This document shows, in pieces, positions 16,651 to 23,842 of a stretch of 64,000 bases of DNA (the stretch's first letter is position 1; every line of letters starts with the position of its first letter). The notes under the pieces were generated by a model. The model had not been told where the DNA came from. It searched no databases and saw only the letters and a program-made list of their open reading frames with translations. A program made the translations under genes and the position numbers. Source of the stretch: Dactylosporangium sucinum (lineage in GTDB: Bacteria > Actinomycetota > Actinomycetes > Mycobacteriales > Micromonosporaceae); NCBI RefSeq assembly GCF_014647515.1, contig NZ_BMPI01000060.1:1-64000 (forward strand), given 5' to 3'.

Positions 16651-18543
16651 ATGGGCCTCATGGAGCCCGGGCCACTGCAGTCAGCCATCGAACAGGCGCC
16701 ATACATCCTGATCGTGTGCGAGGGGCCCGACCTGCGCATCGCCGCCCTCAACGGCACGGCCCGCGCGCTGTTCCCCGGCCGTGACCCGGTCGGCAAGCCC
16801 ATGCGGGAGGCGTTCGCCGACCTCGCCGGGCAGCAGTGGATCGACCTCTACGCCCAGGTGTACCGCACCGGCACGGCGATCACGGGGCAGGAGTGGCGGG
16901 CCCACATCGCGCTGCCCGACGGCTCGACCCGGGAGCTCTACGCCGACTTCAGCATCACCCCCTGGCGGCACCCGGACGGTGGCATCCGGGGCGTGATCGG
17001 CGGCGGCACCGACGTCACCGAGATCGTCCGGGCCCGCCTCGCCGCCGAGCGCCACGCCGAGGAGCTGCGGCAGCAGTACCGGCGGGCGCGGGACGTCGTC
17101 GACGCCCTCCAGCAGGTCCTCCTGCCGCGCGGCCTGCCCGTCCTGCCGGGCGCCCGGATCGCCGCCAGCTACCTGCTCGCCGCCGCCGACACCTCGGCCG
17201 GCGGCGACTGGTTCGACGCCGTCGTGCGCCCCGACGGGAGCGTCGCGCTCGTCGTCGGCGACGTCGTCGGGCACGGCGTGACCGCCTCCGGGGTCATGGG
17301 CCAGCTGCGGGCCGTGCTGCAGGACCGCCTGCAGGGCGACGGCGACCCCGGCGCGGCCCTCGCCGCCGTCGACCGGCTGGCCGGGCGGCTGACCGCCGCC
17401 CACGCGGCCACCGTCTGCGTGGCGCTGCTCCGGCCGGACGGCACCGTCGGGTACTGCACCGCCGGCCACCCGCCGCCGCTGCTCGTGCCGGCCGGCGGTG
17501 CCGCCCGGTTCCTCGACGTGACCGGCGGCGGGCCGCTCGGCACCGGCGGCCGGTTCCCCGTGCGCGAGGCCCGGCTGGCGGTCGGCGACGTGCTGCTGTT
17601 GTACACCGACGGGATCGTCGAGCGGCCCGGCCGGACCGCCGCCGAGGGCACCGGCGAGCTGGCGAGGGTCGCCGCCGACGCGGTCGCCGGGCGGGCCCTG
17701 CGGGCGCCGGACGCCTCGCCGGCCGAGCGGGCCGCCACCCAGCCGGTCGAGCTGCTGGTCCGGGCGACCGGCCACGCCGACGACATCACGCTGCTCGCCG
17801 TGCAGCGGACCGCGCCGCCCGCCCCGCTCGACCTGGAGCTGGGGGCCGACCTGTCCCGCCTCGCCGGGCTGCGCCGGGCCCTCGCGGGCTGGCTGGGCGG
17901 GTTCGGCGCGGCCGGCGACGACGTGTTCCTCGTCCAGCACGCGGTGGGGGAGCTGGTCACCAACGCGATCGAGCACTCGCTGAGCGACGACGTCGTGGCG
18001 CTGCGGGGCGAGCTGACCGGCGACGGCGAGGTCGTCGTCCGGGTCGCCGACCGGGGCACCTGGCGCGAGCCGGACCACGTCTCCGAGCGGGGCCGTGGCC
18101 TCGCGGTGACCGCGCAGCTCGTCGACGCGCTGCGGCTGGACCGGGGATCCGGCGGTACCGTCGCCGAGGTCCGCCACCGGCTCACCCGCCCGGCGTCGAT
18201 GCTGTCCCCGGCCGCGCCGCCGCCGGCCGCCGTGCCCCGCCCGCGGCCGCCCGCCGAGCTGTCCATCGTCGACACCGGCAAGGGCAGCGTGACCGTGGCC
18301 GGTCCGGTCGACGCGGCCACCGCCGCCCGGATGCAGCACGAGCTGCTGTACCGCTCGCGGGGCGGCGTGCTCGACCTGACCGTCGACCTGTCCGGGGTGA
18401 CCCACCTGGCCAGCGCGGGGGTCGCCGCGCTGCACACGGTCGCCGCCCGGCACCGGGCCCAGGGCAGCGCGTTCGTGCTGCTCGCGCCGGAGGGCAGCGC
18501 CGCCCGGCACGTGCTGTCGCTGGTCGCGCTGCCGTTCGGCTAG
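16651..18543 (+). CDS. Four-domain partner-switching phosphatase: PAS - SpoIIE PP2C - RsbW-like ATPase - STAS
   Basis: 630 residues. The PAS sensor spans about 1-130. The PP2C/SpoIIE phosphatase (about 165-385) keeps its metal-binding aspartates in GGDWFD, GDVVGHG, YTDGIVE and ADDITLLA. A histidine-kinase-like ATPase (about 400-505) has N-box VQHAVGELVTNAIEHS and G boxes VADRG and ERGRGLAV. After a proline-rich linker, a STAS domain ends the protein, with HLASAGV holding the usual phospho-acceptor Ser. These are the phosphatase, the anti-sigma kinase and the anti-anti-sigma factor of a partner switch in one chain. It should sense a cue through PAS and set sigma-factor availability; the target sigma is unknown. 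Confidence 0.92.
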   Translation: MGLMEPGPLQSAIEQAPYILIVCEGPDLRIAALNGTARALFPGRDPVGKPMREAFADLAGQQWIDLYAQVYRTGTAITGQEWRAHIALPDGSTRELYADFSITPWRHPDGGIRGVIGGGTDVTEIVRARLAAERHAEELRQQYRRARDVVDALQQVLLPRGLPVLPGARIAASYLLAAADTSAGGDWFDAVVRPDGSVALVVGDVVGHGVTASGVMGQLRAVLQDRLQGDGDPGAALAAVDRLAGRLTAAHAATVCVALLRPDGTVGYCTAGHPPPLLVPAGGAARFLDVTGGGPLGTGGRFPVREARLAVGDVLLLYTDGIVERPGRTAAEGTGELARVAADAVAGRALRAPDASPAERAATQPVELLVRATGHADDITLLAVQRTAPPAPLDLELGADLSRLAGLRRALAGWLGGFGAAGDDVFLVQHAVGELVTNAIEHSLSDDVVALRGELTGDGEVVVRVADRGTWREPDHVSERGRGLAVTAQLVDALRLDRGSGGTVAEVRHRLTRPASMLSPAAPPPAAVPRPRPPAELSIVDTGKGSVTVAGPVDAATAARMQHELLYRSRGGVLDLTVDLSGVTHLASAGVAALHTVAARHRAQGSAFVLLAPEGSAARHVLSLVALPFG

Positions 18544-19433
18544 CCGGTCGGAGCGCGGCGGAAGCGGCCCGGGGCCGTGCCGAAGTGGCGCTTGAACGCG
18601 GTCGCGAACGCGAACTCCGAGGTGTAGCCGACCCGCGCGGCGACGGCGTGCAGCGGCGCGCCGTCCTCGCGCAGCAGGCGGGCGGCGGTGGTCATGCGCC
18701 ACCACGTGAGGTACGTGCGGGGCGGCTGACCGGCGAGCGCGCCGAACCGCCGCGCGAACGGTGCCCGGGACAGCCCGGCGACCCGCGCGAGCGACGCGAC
18801 GGTCCACGGCGCGGCCGGGTCGGCGTGCATCGCCTGCAGGGCCGCGCCGACGGCCGGGTCGCGCAGCGCCGCCGCCCAGCCCGGGCCGGTGTCCTCGTCG
18901 ATCCGGGTGCGCAGGATGTACAGCAGGAGCAGGTCGAGCAGCGCCGGCACGAGCGCCTCACCGCCGGGCCGCGGCGGCCGCTCCAGCTCGCCCGCGAGCA
19001 GCCCGACGGTGGCCCGCAGCTCGGGGCTGCGGGTCAGCTCGGCCGGCAGGTGGACGAGCTCGGGCAGGCTCCGCAGCAGCGGATGGGTCCGGCGCGGGTC
19101 CAGCTCGTACGCTCCACAGAGGACGATCCCGTCCGGACCGTCCACAGCAGACGGCAACGGGAGGCCCGGCTCGCACGGCTGGATCGGCGCGTCCGGGTCG
19201 GCGGCCAGCGCGTGCCCGCGGCCGTGCGGCGCGAAGAGGACGTCGCCGGGCGCGAGCGGCACCGGGTCCGCGCCGTCCGGCAGCAGCCAGCACCGGCCGC
19301 GAAGGACGACCTGCACGCCCGCCGCGCCGGGGACCGACGCGAACCGCTGGCCCCACCGGCCGCGCCAGGCCAGCCGGACCGACACCGGGCGGCCGGTCCG
19401 CAGCAGGGCGATCACATCGCTGAGCACGTCCAC
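18540..19433 (-). CDS. AraC-family regulator with N-terminal cupin
   Basis: 297 residues from a GTG. The first 180 residues form a cupin-like sensing domain (LAPGDVLFAPHGRGHALAA). The C-terminus has the paired AraC helix-turn-helices: VASLARVAGLSRAPFARRFG and VAARVGYTSEFAFATAFKRHFG, ending in the usual PGRFRR. It is divergent from the quinone oxidoreductase gene at 19495, with 61 bases between starts, so it probably activates or represses that gene. The ligand is unknown. Confidence 0.93.
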   Translation of the reverse strand: MDVLSDVIALLRTGRPVSVRLAWRGRWGQRFASVPGAAGVQVVLRGRCWLLPDGADPVPLAPGDVLFAPHGRGHALAADPDAPIQPCEPGLPLPSAVDGPDGIVLCGAYELDPRRTHPLLRSLPELVHLPAELTRSPELRATVGLLAGELERPPRPGGEALVPALLDLLLLYILRTRIDEDTGPGWAAALRDPAVGAALQAMHADPAAPWTVASLARVAGLSRAPFARRFGALAGQPPRTYLTWWRMTTAARLLREDGAPLHAVAARVGYTSEFAFATAFKRHFGTAPGRFRRAPTG

Positions 19434-19494
19434 GTATGAAAACGGTACTCCGCCGCATGGATCGTCTCGGTCGGGCCGCCTACCGTCGAGCGGT

Positions 19495-20346
19495 GTGAGA
19501 GCTGTGCGAATGCACGCCTACGGCGACGCGTCCGTGATCCGCGTCGACGAGGTGCCCGTGCCGGTACCCCTGCCGCATCAGGTCCTCGTGCGGACCGCCG
19601 CGACGTCGTTCAACCCGTCCGAGGTCGGCCTGCGGCTGGGGCTGCTGCGGGGCATGTTCGAGCTGCCGCTGCCCCACACCCTCGGCTGGGACCTGGCCGG
19701 GACGGTCGAGGGGACCGGCGAACGGGTGGTGGGGCGGATCGACACCGGGGCGGCGGCGCAGTTCGTGGCCGCGGACCGTTCGCTGCTGGTCGCGGCTCCC
19801 TCGACGGTACCGCTGGAGCACGCGGCCGCCCTGCCCGTGGCCGGACTGACGGCGTGGCAGGCGGTGTTCGAGCACGGCGCGGTACGGCCGGGGGAGCGGG
19901 TGCTGGTCAACGGGGCGGGCGGCGGGATCGGGGGGTTCGCGGTGCAGCTCGCCCGGCACGCGGGCGCTCACGTGGTGGCGACGGCGTCGGCGCGCAGCGC
20001 TTCGGTGGTGCGGTCGCAGGGCGCCGCGGAGGTGCTGGACTACCCGGCGGGGCCGCTCGACGCCCTGCTGCCGGCGCCGGTCGACGTGGTGCTGCACCTG
20101 GTGCCGGGGCCGGTGCCGGACGGGGTGCTGCGGCCGGGCGGCCGGCTGGTGTCGGCGACGACCCCGGGGCCGTCGCACTTCGTGGTGCGCAACGATCCTG
20201 CCCAGCTGGCCGCGCTGGTCGCGCTGGTGGACGCCGGGGCGGTTGTGCCGGATATTTCGGACATTGTGGATTTCGGGCGAGTGGCGGAGGTGCATCGCGC
20301 GGCCGAGGCGGGTGCGGTGCGCGGAAAGGTGCTGGTCGTGCCGTAG
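19495..20346 (+). CDS. Zinc-free quinone oxidoreductase / NADP-dependent MDR reductase
   Basis: 283 residues from GTG 19495 (an ATG at 19510 is an alternative). It has the GroES-like N-domain (VLVRTAATSFNPSEVGLRLG, HTLGWDLAGTVEG) and an NADP-binding fold with GAGGGIGGFAVQLARHAGA. No structural zinc cysteines are present, so it belongs to the quinone-oxidoreductase branch of the medium-chain reductases. It reduces quinones or enones with NADPH. It is divergent from the AraC gene, its probable regulator. Confidence 0.9.
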   Translation: MRAVRMHAYGDASVIRVDEVPVPVPLPHQVLVRTAATSFNPSEVGLRLGLLRGMFELPLPHTLGWDLAGTVEGTGERVVGRIDTGAAAQFVAADRSLLVAAPSTVPLEHAAALPVAGLTAWQAVFEHGAVRPGERVLVNGAGGGIGGFAVQLARHAGAHVVATASARSASVVRSQGAAEVLDYPAGPLDALLPAPVDVVLHLVPGPVPDGVLRPGGRLVSATTPGPSHFVVRNDPAQLAALVALVDAGAVVPDISDIVDFGRVAEVHRAAEAGAVRGKVLVVP

Positions 20347-20356
20347 GTCCGCGGGA

Positions 20357-20398
20357 ATGCGTCGGAGATTGTTGACGTGTCGGAACCTTCCGACGCAT
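20357..20398. promoter_or_regulatory. Inverted repeats at the ArsR promoter
   Basis: A 10-bp perfect inverted repeat ATGCGTCGGA (20357-20366) / TCCGACGCAT (20389-20398) flanks TTGACG (20372-20377), a possible -35. A second dyad, TCGGAACCTTCCGA, sits at 20380-20393. The right arm runs into the first ATG of the ArsR gene, as expected for an autoregulated ArsR repressor. Confidence 0.5.
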
Positions 20399-20738
20399 GA
20401 TGGAGCGCGTGACGGAACAGGACGTGTTCGCGGCCCTGGCGAACCCGGTGCGCCGCCAGTTGCTGGAGGCGCTGCGGGACGGGCCGCTCGCGGTCAACGA
20501 CCTGGCGGGCCGGTTCGCCCTCGGCCGCCCGGCGATCTCGGAACACCTCGCGGTGCTGCGGCACGCGCGGCTGGTCCGCGAGGAGCCGCGCGGCCGCCAT
20601 CGGTTCTATCACCTGGAGCCCGCCCCGCTCGCAGGCGTCCAGGACTGGCTGCATCCGTTCGAGCGGTACTGGCGGGATCGCCTCACCGCACTCCGTGACG
20701 TCATCGCTGCCGACCTCGCCGAGGAGGAACATCCGTGA
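20397..20738 (+). CDS. ArsR-family regulator
   Basis: 113 residues. The winged helix-turn-helix reads VFAALANPVRRQLLEALRDG, then LAVNDLAGRFALGRPAISEHLAVLRHARLV. It has no metal-binding Cys pair, so it belongs to the non-metal ArsR branch commonly coupled to SRPBCC proteins. Starts at 20397, 20400 and 20409 are possible. Its stop overlaps the GTG of the next gene, forming a two-gene operon. Confidence 0.92.
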   Translation: MMERVTEQDVFAALANPVRRQLLEALRDGPLAVNDLAGRFALGRPAISEHLAVLRHARLVREEPRGRHRFYHLEPAPLAGVQDWLHPFERYWRDRLTALRDVIAADLAEEEHP

Positions 20739-21145
20739 CCATCGACACCACCGTGATCCAGTGCGACCAGTTCATCGCCCACCCGCCGGCCGTGGTGTGG
20801 CGCGCCCTGACCGATCCCGTGATGCACGCGAAGTGGTGGGCGCCCGGCGACGTACGCCCGGTCGTCGGGCACCGCTTCACCCTGGACATGGGCAGGTTCG
20901 GCCACCAGCCGTGCGAGGTGCTGGAGGTCGAGCCGGAGCGCCTGTTCCGGTACACCTTCGCCGAGGGCTCCCTGGACACCACCCTGACCTGGCGGCTCGA
21001 GCCGGAGGGGACGGGCACCCGGCTGTTCCTGGAGCACGCCGGCTTCGACCCCGACTCCCCGCTCGGCCGGCAGGCCCTGGAGGGCATGGGCAACGGCTGG
21101 CCCGCCATCCTGTCCAACATGACGAGCGCCCTGTCTCGCCCCTGA
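20735..21145 (+). CDS. SRPBCC (AHSA1-like) domain protein
   Basis: 136 residues from a GTG overlapping the ArsR stop. The START-like ligand-binding fold is clear from FIAHPPAVVWRALTDPVMHAKWWAPGD near the start and LTWRLEPEGTGTRLFLEHAGF later, ending in a long C-terminal helix. The ArsR-SRPBCC pair is common in actinomycetes; the ligand is rarely known. Confidence 0.9.
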   Translation: MTIDTTVIQCDQFIAHPPAVVWRALTDPVMHAKWWAPGDVRPVVGHRFTLDMGRFGHQPCEVLEVEPERLFRYTFAEGSLDTTLTWRLEPEGTGTRLFLEHAGFDPDSPLGRQALEGMGNGWPAILSNMTSALSRP

Positions 21146-21190
21146 CCCTCCACGCCCGCCCGTCCCCGGCCCGCTCTGCGCGCCCGCCCC

Positions 21191-21296
21191 GCCCCTGACC
21201 TGCTCCGCGCGCGCCGCCCCTGACCTGTTCCGCGCGCGCGCCGCCCCTGACCTGCTCCGCGCGCGCGCCGCCCCTGACCTGCTCCGCGCGCGCCCC
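21191..21296. repeat. Tandem repeat, 25-27 bp x 4
   Basis: Units beginning GCCCCTGACCTG(C/T)TCCGCGC start at 21191, 21216, 21243 and 21270, with a decayed fifth copy at 21297. Unit lengths are 25, 27, 27 and 27 because the GC dinucleotide run varies. The array fills part of a 405-base gap between convergent genes and leads into the long palindrome at 21330. No coding signal is seen, and no unique spacers, so it is not a CRISPR. Confidence 0.8.
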
Positions 21297-21329
21297 GCCC
21301 CTGACTCGCTCCGCGCCCCCGCGCGCCGC

Positions 21330-21438
21330 CCGCCCCGCCCCACTGCGCCGATCTTGGAGTTGTGGTTCGGATATTTCATGGAATATCAGGCCGAATCGGG
21401 CACCACAAGTCCAAGATCGGCGCAGTGGGGCGGGGCGG
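21330..21438. repeat. Long intergenic palindrome, family A copy 1
   Basis: Arms of 37 bp (21330-21366 and 21402-21438) match with one mismatch and contain the core GATCTTGGAGTTGTGGT. The 35-base centre folds again (GATATT / AATATC and TCGG / CCGA). It lies between the convergent SRPBCC and NDH-2-like genes, where it could end transcription from both sides. The same core recurs at 53111 and 55134, so this is a dispersed element as well as a hairpin. Confidence 0.85.
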
Positions 21439-21550
21439 ACGCGCGAAGCGGGCGCAGTGAGGCGGGGCGCGCGCGGGGCGCGCGCGGTGAGGCGGGGCGG
21501 GCCGGCGGGCGGGCGCGCGGAGAGGCGCGCCAGCGACGGGGCGGGCCGGG

Positions 21551-22720
21551 TTACGCCGTCGGGGTCAGGTGTTCCGCCGGCGTCACGCGGTGGCGGCGGG
21601 TCGGCAGCAGGACCGTCGGGTGGGCCACGCTCCACCCCGCGCCCGCGCACACGAACTCCTTGATCCGCGCGGCCGCCCGGCCCGTCACCGCGGACGGCTT
21701 GGCCCGGTCGTCGGGCGTCACCAGCTGGATGATCCCGTCGCGGCGGCCCAGGCTGATGCACTGCACGAAGTACCGGATCGGGGTCACCGGCACCGGCCGG
21801 CCGGTCAGGCGGGCGGCGATGGCGTCGGCCGCCTGCCACGCCATCGGGATGCCCGAGGCGCACGACATCCGCAGCGGCTTGCCGCCCACGCCGGGGGCGA
21901 GGCCGGCGTCGCCGACCGCGTACACGTCCGGGTGCGAGACCGAGCGCATGGTCCCGTCGACCACGATCTGGCCGTTGGCGGCGACCTCCAGCGAGGTCGC
22001 GGCGGCGATCGGGTGGGTGGCGAAGCCCGCCGTCCAGACGGTCACGTCGGCCGGGAGCCGGTCGCCGGTACCCGTCACCGCACCCGTCCCGTCGACCCGG
22101 GCGACCGGGGTGTGCTCGTGGACGGTGACGCCGAGCCGGTCGAACACCCGGCGCAGGTGGGCGCGGGCCTTGTCGCTCAGCCAGTCGCCGACGCCGTCGC
22201 GGGCGGCGATCGCGACGGCCAGGTCCGGCCGGCGCTCGGCGATCTCGGTGGCCGCCTCGATCGCGGTGAGGCCGCCACCGACGACCAGTACGGACGCGCC
22301 GGCGGGCAGCTCGGCCAGGCGGGCGCGCAGCCGGAGCGCGGCCGGGCGGCCGGCCAGGTGGTGGGCGTGCTCGGCGGCGCCCGGGACGTCGACGGCGGCG
22401 GTGCTGCCGAGGGCGTACACCAGCGTGTCGTAGCCGAGCTCGGCGCCGTCCGCCAGCTCGACCGACCTGCGCTCGACGTCGACGGCGACGACCCGCCCCT
22501 GCCGTACCGCGACGTGCGTGCCCGCGACGACGCCGGTCAGCGGGCGGTGCCGCAGGTCGGGCCCGGTCGCGAGCTGGTGCATGCGGACCCGCTCGACGAA
22601 GTCCGGCTCGGCGTTGACCAGCGTGATCTCGGTGTCGTCGCGGTGCAGCCGCCGGGCCAGGCGGCCGGCGGCGTGGGCACCGGCGTATCCGGCGCCGAGG
22701 ACGACGATGCGGTGCTTCAT
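21551..22720 (-). CDS. NDH-2-like NAD(P)/FAD pyridine nucleotide-disulphide oxidoreductase
   Basis: 389 residues. The N-terminal FAD-binding motif is IVVLGAGYAGAHAAGRLARRL. The NAD-binding motif VLVVGGGLTAIEAATEIAERR lies near residue 145, and VYAVGDAGLAPG near 270 is the second FAD contact. This matches type II NADH dehydrogenase-like flavoproteins, which pass electrons from NADH to quinones. No C-terminal membrane helix is obvious. It sits directly downstream of an ECF41 sigma gene, and such sigmas typically drive a neighbouring oxidoreductase. Confidence 0.92.
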   Translation of the reverse strand: MKHRIVVLGAGYAGAHAAGRLARRLHRDDTEITLVNAEPDFVERVRMHQLATGPDLRHRPLTGVVAGTHVAVRQGRVVAVDVERRSVELADGAELGYDTLVYALGSTAAVDVPGAAEHAHHLAGRPAALRLRARLAELPAGASVLVVGGGLTAIEAATEIAERRPDLAVAIAARDGVGDWLSDKARAHLRRVFDRLGVTVHEHTPVARVDGTGAVTGTGDRLPADVTVWTAGFATHPIAAATSLEVAANGQIVVDGTMRSVSHPDVYAVGDAGLAPGVGGKPLRMSCASGIPMAWQAADAIAARLTGRPVPVTPIRYFVQCISLGRRDGIIQLVTPDDRAKPSAVTGRAAARIKEFVCAGAGWSVAHPTVLLPTRRHRVTPAEHLTPTA

Positions 22721-22773
22721 GGGTGTCGCTCCTGTCCGAGTCCGAGTGGTCCGCGGTAGCGGCTCACCACCTA

Positions 22774-22800
22774 GACCGGACAGCGGCGCGATCCCTGACA
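22774..22800 (-). promoter_or_regulatory. Candidate ECF41-dependent promoter
   Basis: On the minus strand TGTCAGG (22800-22794) is followed after 16 bases by GGTC (22777-22774), about 54 bases before the ATG of the oxidoreductase. The ECF41 consensus, as I recall it, is TGTCACA-16-CGTC; the agreement is 5 of 7 and 3 of 4 with exact spacing. Confidence 0.5.
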
Positions 22801-22819
22801 GGGGCGGCTATGACCTGGG

Positions 22820-23764
22820 TCACCAGTACGCGGTGATCGGCTCCCCGGGCTCCGACGCCGCCCACTCGCGGGTCAGGCGGTCCAGCTTGGCCGGGTTGGC
22901 CTGGATGTGCACGGCCGCGACGCCGTCGGCCGTCACCTCGAGCGCCAGGACGGCGGCGACCCGGCCGTCCACCACGGCCACCACCGCCGGGGCGCCGTTG
23001 ACGACCGCGGCGTACGCGGCGACGTGCTCGGCATCGATGAACCGCAGCGCGGTCGACGGCCGCAGCACGCCCCGCAGGAACCGCGCGATGGCCAGCGCGC
23101 CGACGACCGGCGTGCCGCGAGCCGGGACGGCGCCCCCGCCGTCGGCGACGCTGACCGCGTCGTCGGCGAGCAGGCGCACCAGCGGCTCGGTGTCGCCGCT
23201 GAGGGCCGCGGCCAGGAACTCCTCGGCGATCTTCCGCGCGGCGGCCGCGTCGACCTCCACCCGGGCCCGGCCGGTGGCCAGGTGCTGACGCGCCCGCCGG
23301 TAGATCTGCTGGCAGTTCGACTCGGTGAGGTCGAGCATCCCGGCGATCTCGGCGTGGGCGTAGCCGAACGCCTCGCGCAGCACGTAGACCACGCGCTCGT
23401 TGGGCGACAGCCGCTCCATGAGGGTCAGCACGGCCATCGAGACGGACTCGCGCTGCTCGGCGGTCTCGGCCGGGCCGAGCATCCGGTCGCCGGCCAGCAC
23501 CGGCTCGGGCAGCCACTGCCCGACATACGTCTCGCGGCGGGCCCGCGCCGAGGTGAGCTGGGTGAGGCAGAGGTTGGTGAGCGCCTTCGTCAGCCAGGCC
23601 TCGGGCGTCTCGATCCGCTCCCGGTCGGCGGCCTGCCAGCGCAGGAACGTGTCCTGCACCGCGTCCTCGGCGTCGCCGGCCGAGCCCAGCAGCCGGTAGG
23701 CGATCGCCTCCAGGCGGCCCCTGGAGCGCTCGAACAGATCGACCTCGCGCGAACTGAGCGCCAT
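22820..23764 (-). CDS. ECF41-group sigma factor with fused SnoaL-like regulatory domain
   Basis: 314 residues. Sigma regions 2 and 4 (RLLGSAGDAEDAVQDTFLRW; EAFGYAHAEIAGMLDLTESNCQQIYRRAR) are joined by a linker carrying WLPEP. A C-terminal SnoaL_2-like domain holds DGGG and NPAKL. WLPEP, DGGG and an NPxKL motif are hallmarks of ECF41, where the fused domain both restrains and activates the sigma factor and no separate anti-sigma is needed. It is transcribed leftward with the oxidoreductase gene downstream, its probable target. Confidence 0.94.
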   Translation of the reverse strand: MALSSREVDLFERSRGRLEAIAYRLLGSAGDAEDAVQDTFLRWQAADRERIETPEAWLTKALTNLCLTQLTSARARRETYVGQWLPEPVLAGDRMLGPAETAEQRESVSMAVLTLMERLSPNERVVYVLREAFGYAHAEIAGMLDLTESNCQQIYRRARQHLATGRARVEVDAAAARKIAEEFLAAALSGDTEPLVRLLADDAVSVADGGGAVPARGTPVVGALAIARFLRGVLRPSTALRFIDAEHVAAYAAVVNGAPAVVAVVDGRVAAVLALEVTADGVAAVHIQANPAKLDRLTREWAASEPGEPITAYW

Positions 23765-23789
23765 CGGGAGCAGTCTACTGCCCGGCGAC

Positions 23790-23823
23790 GGCCCCGACGC
23801 GGAGGAGGACCTCCGCCGGGGCC
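23790..23823. terminator. GC-rich hairpin after the copper operon
   Basis: GGCCCCG (23790-23796) and GCGGAGG (23799-23805) pair with CCTCCGC (23810-23816) and CGGGGCC (23817-23823) around an AGGA loop, 14 pairs with one 2-base bulge. It lies just past the CopA stop. No T-run follows, which is common in GC-rich actinomycete terminators. Confidence 0.65.
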
Positions 23824-23842
23824 GCCGCCAGCAGGACGCGCA

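Noticed and set aside
21191..21296. CRISPR-like array
   Set aside because: Contiguous 25-27 bp units, low complexity, no spacers.
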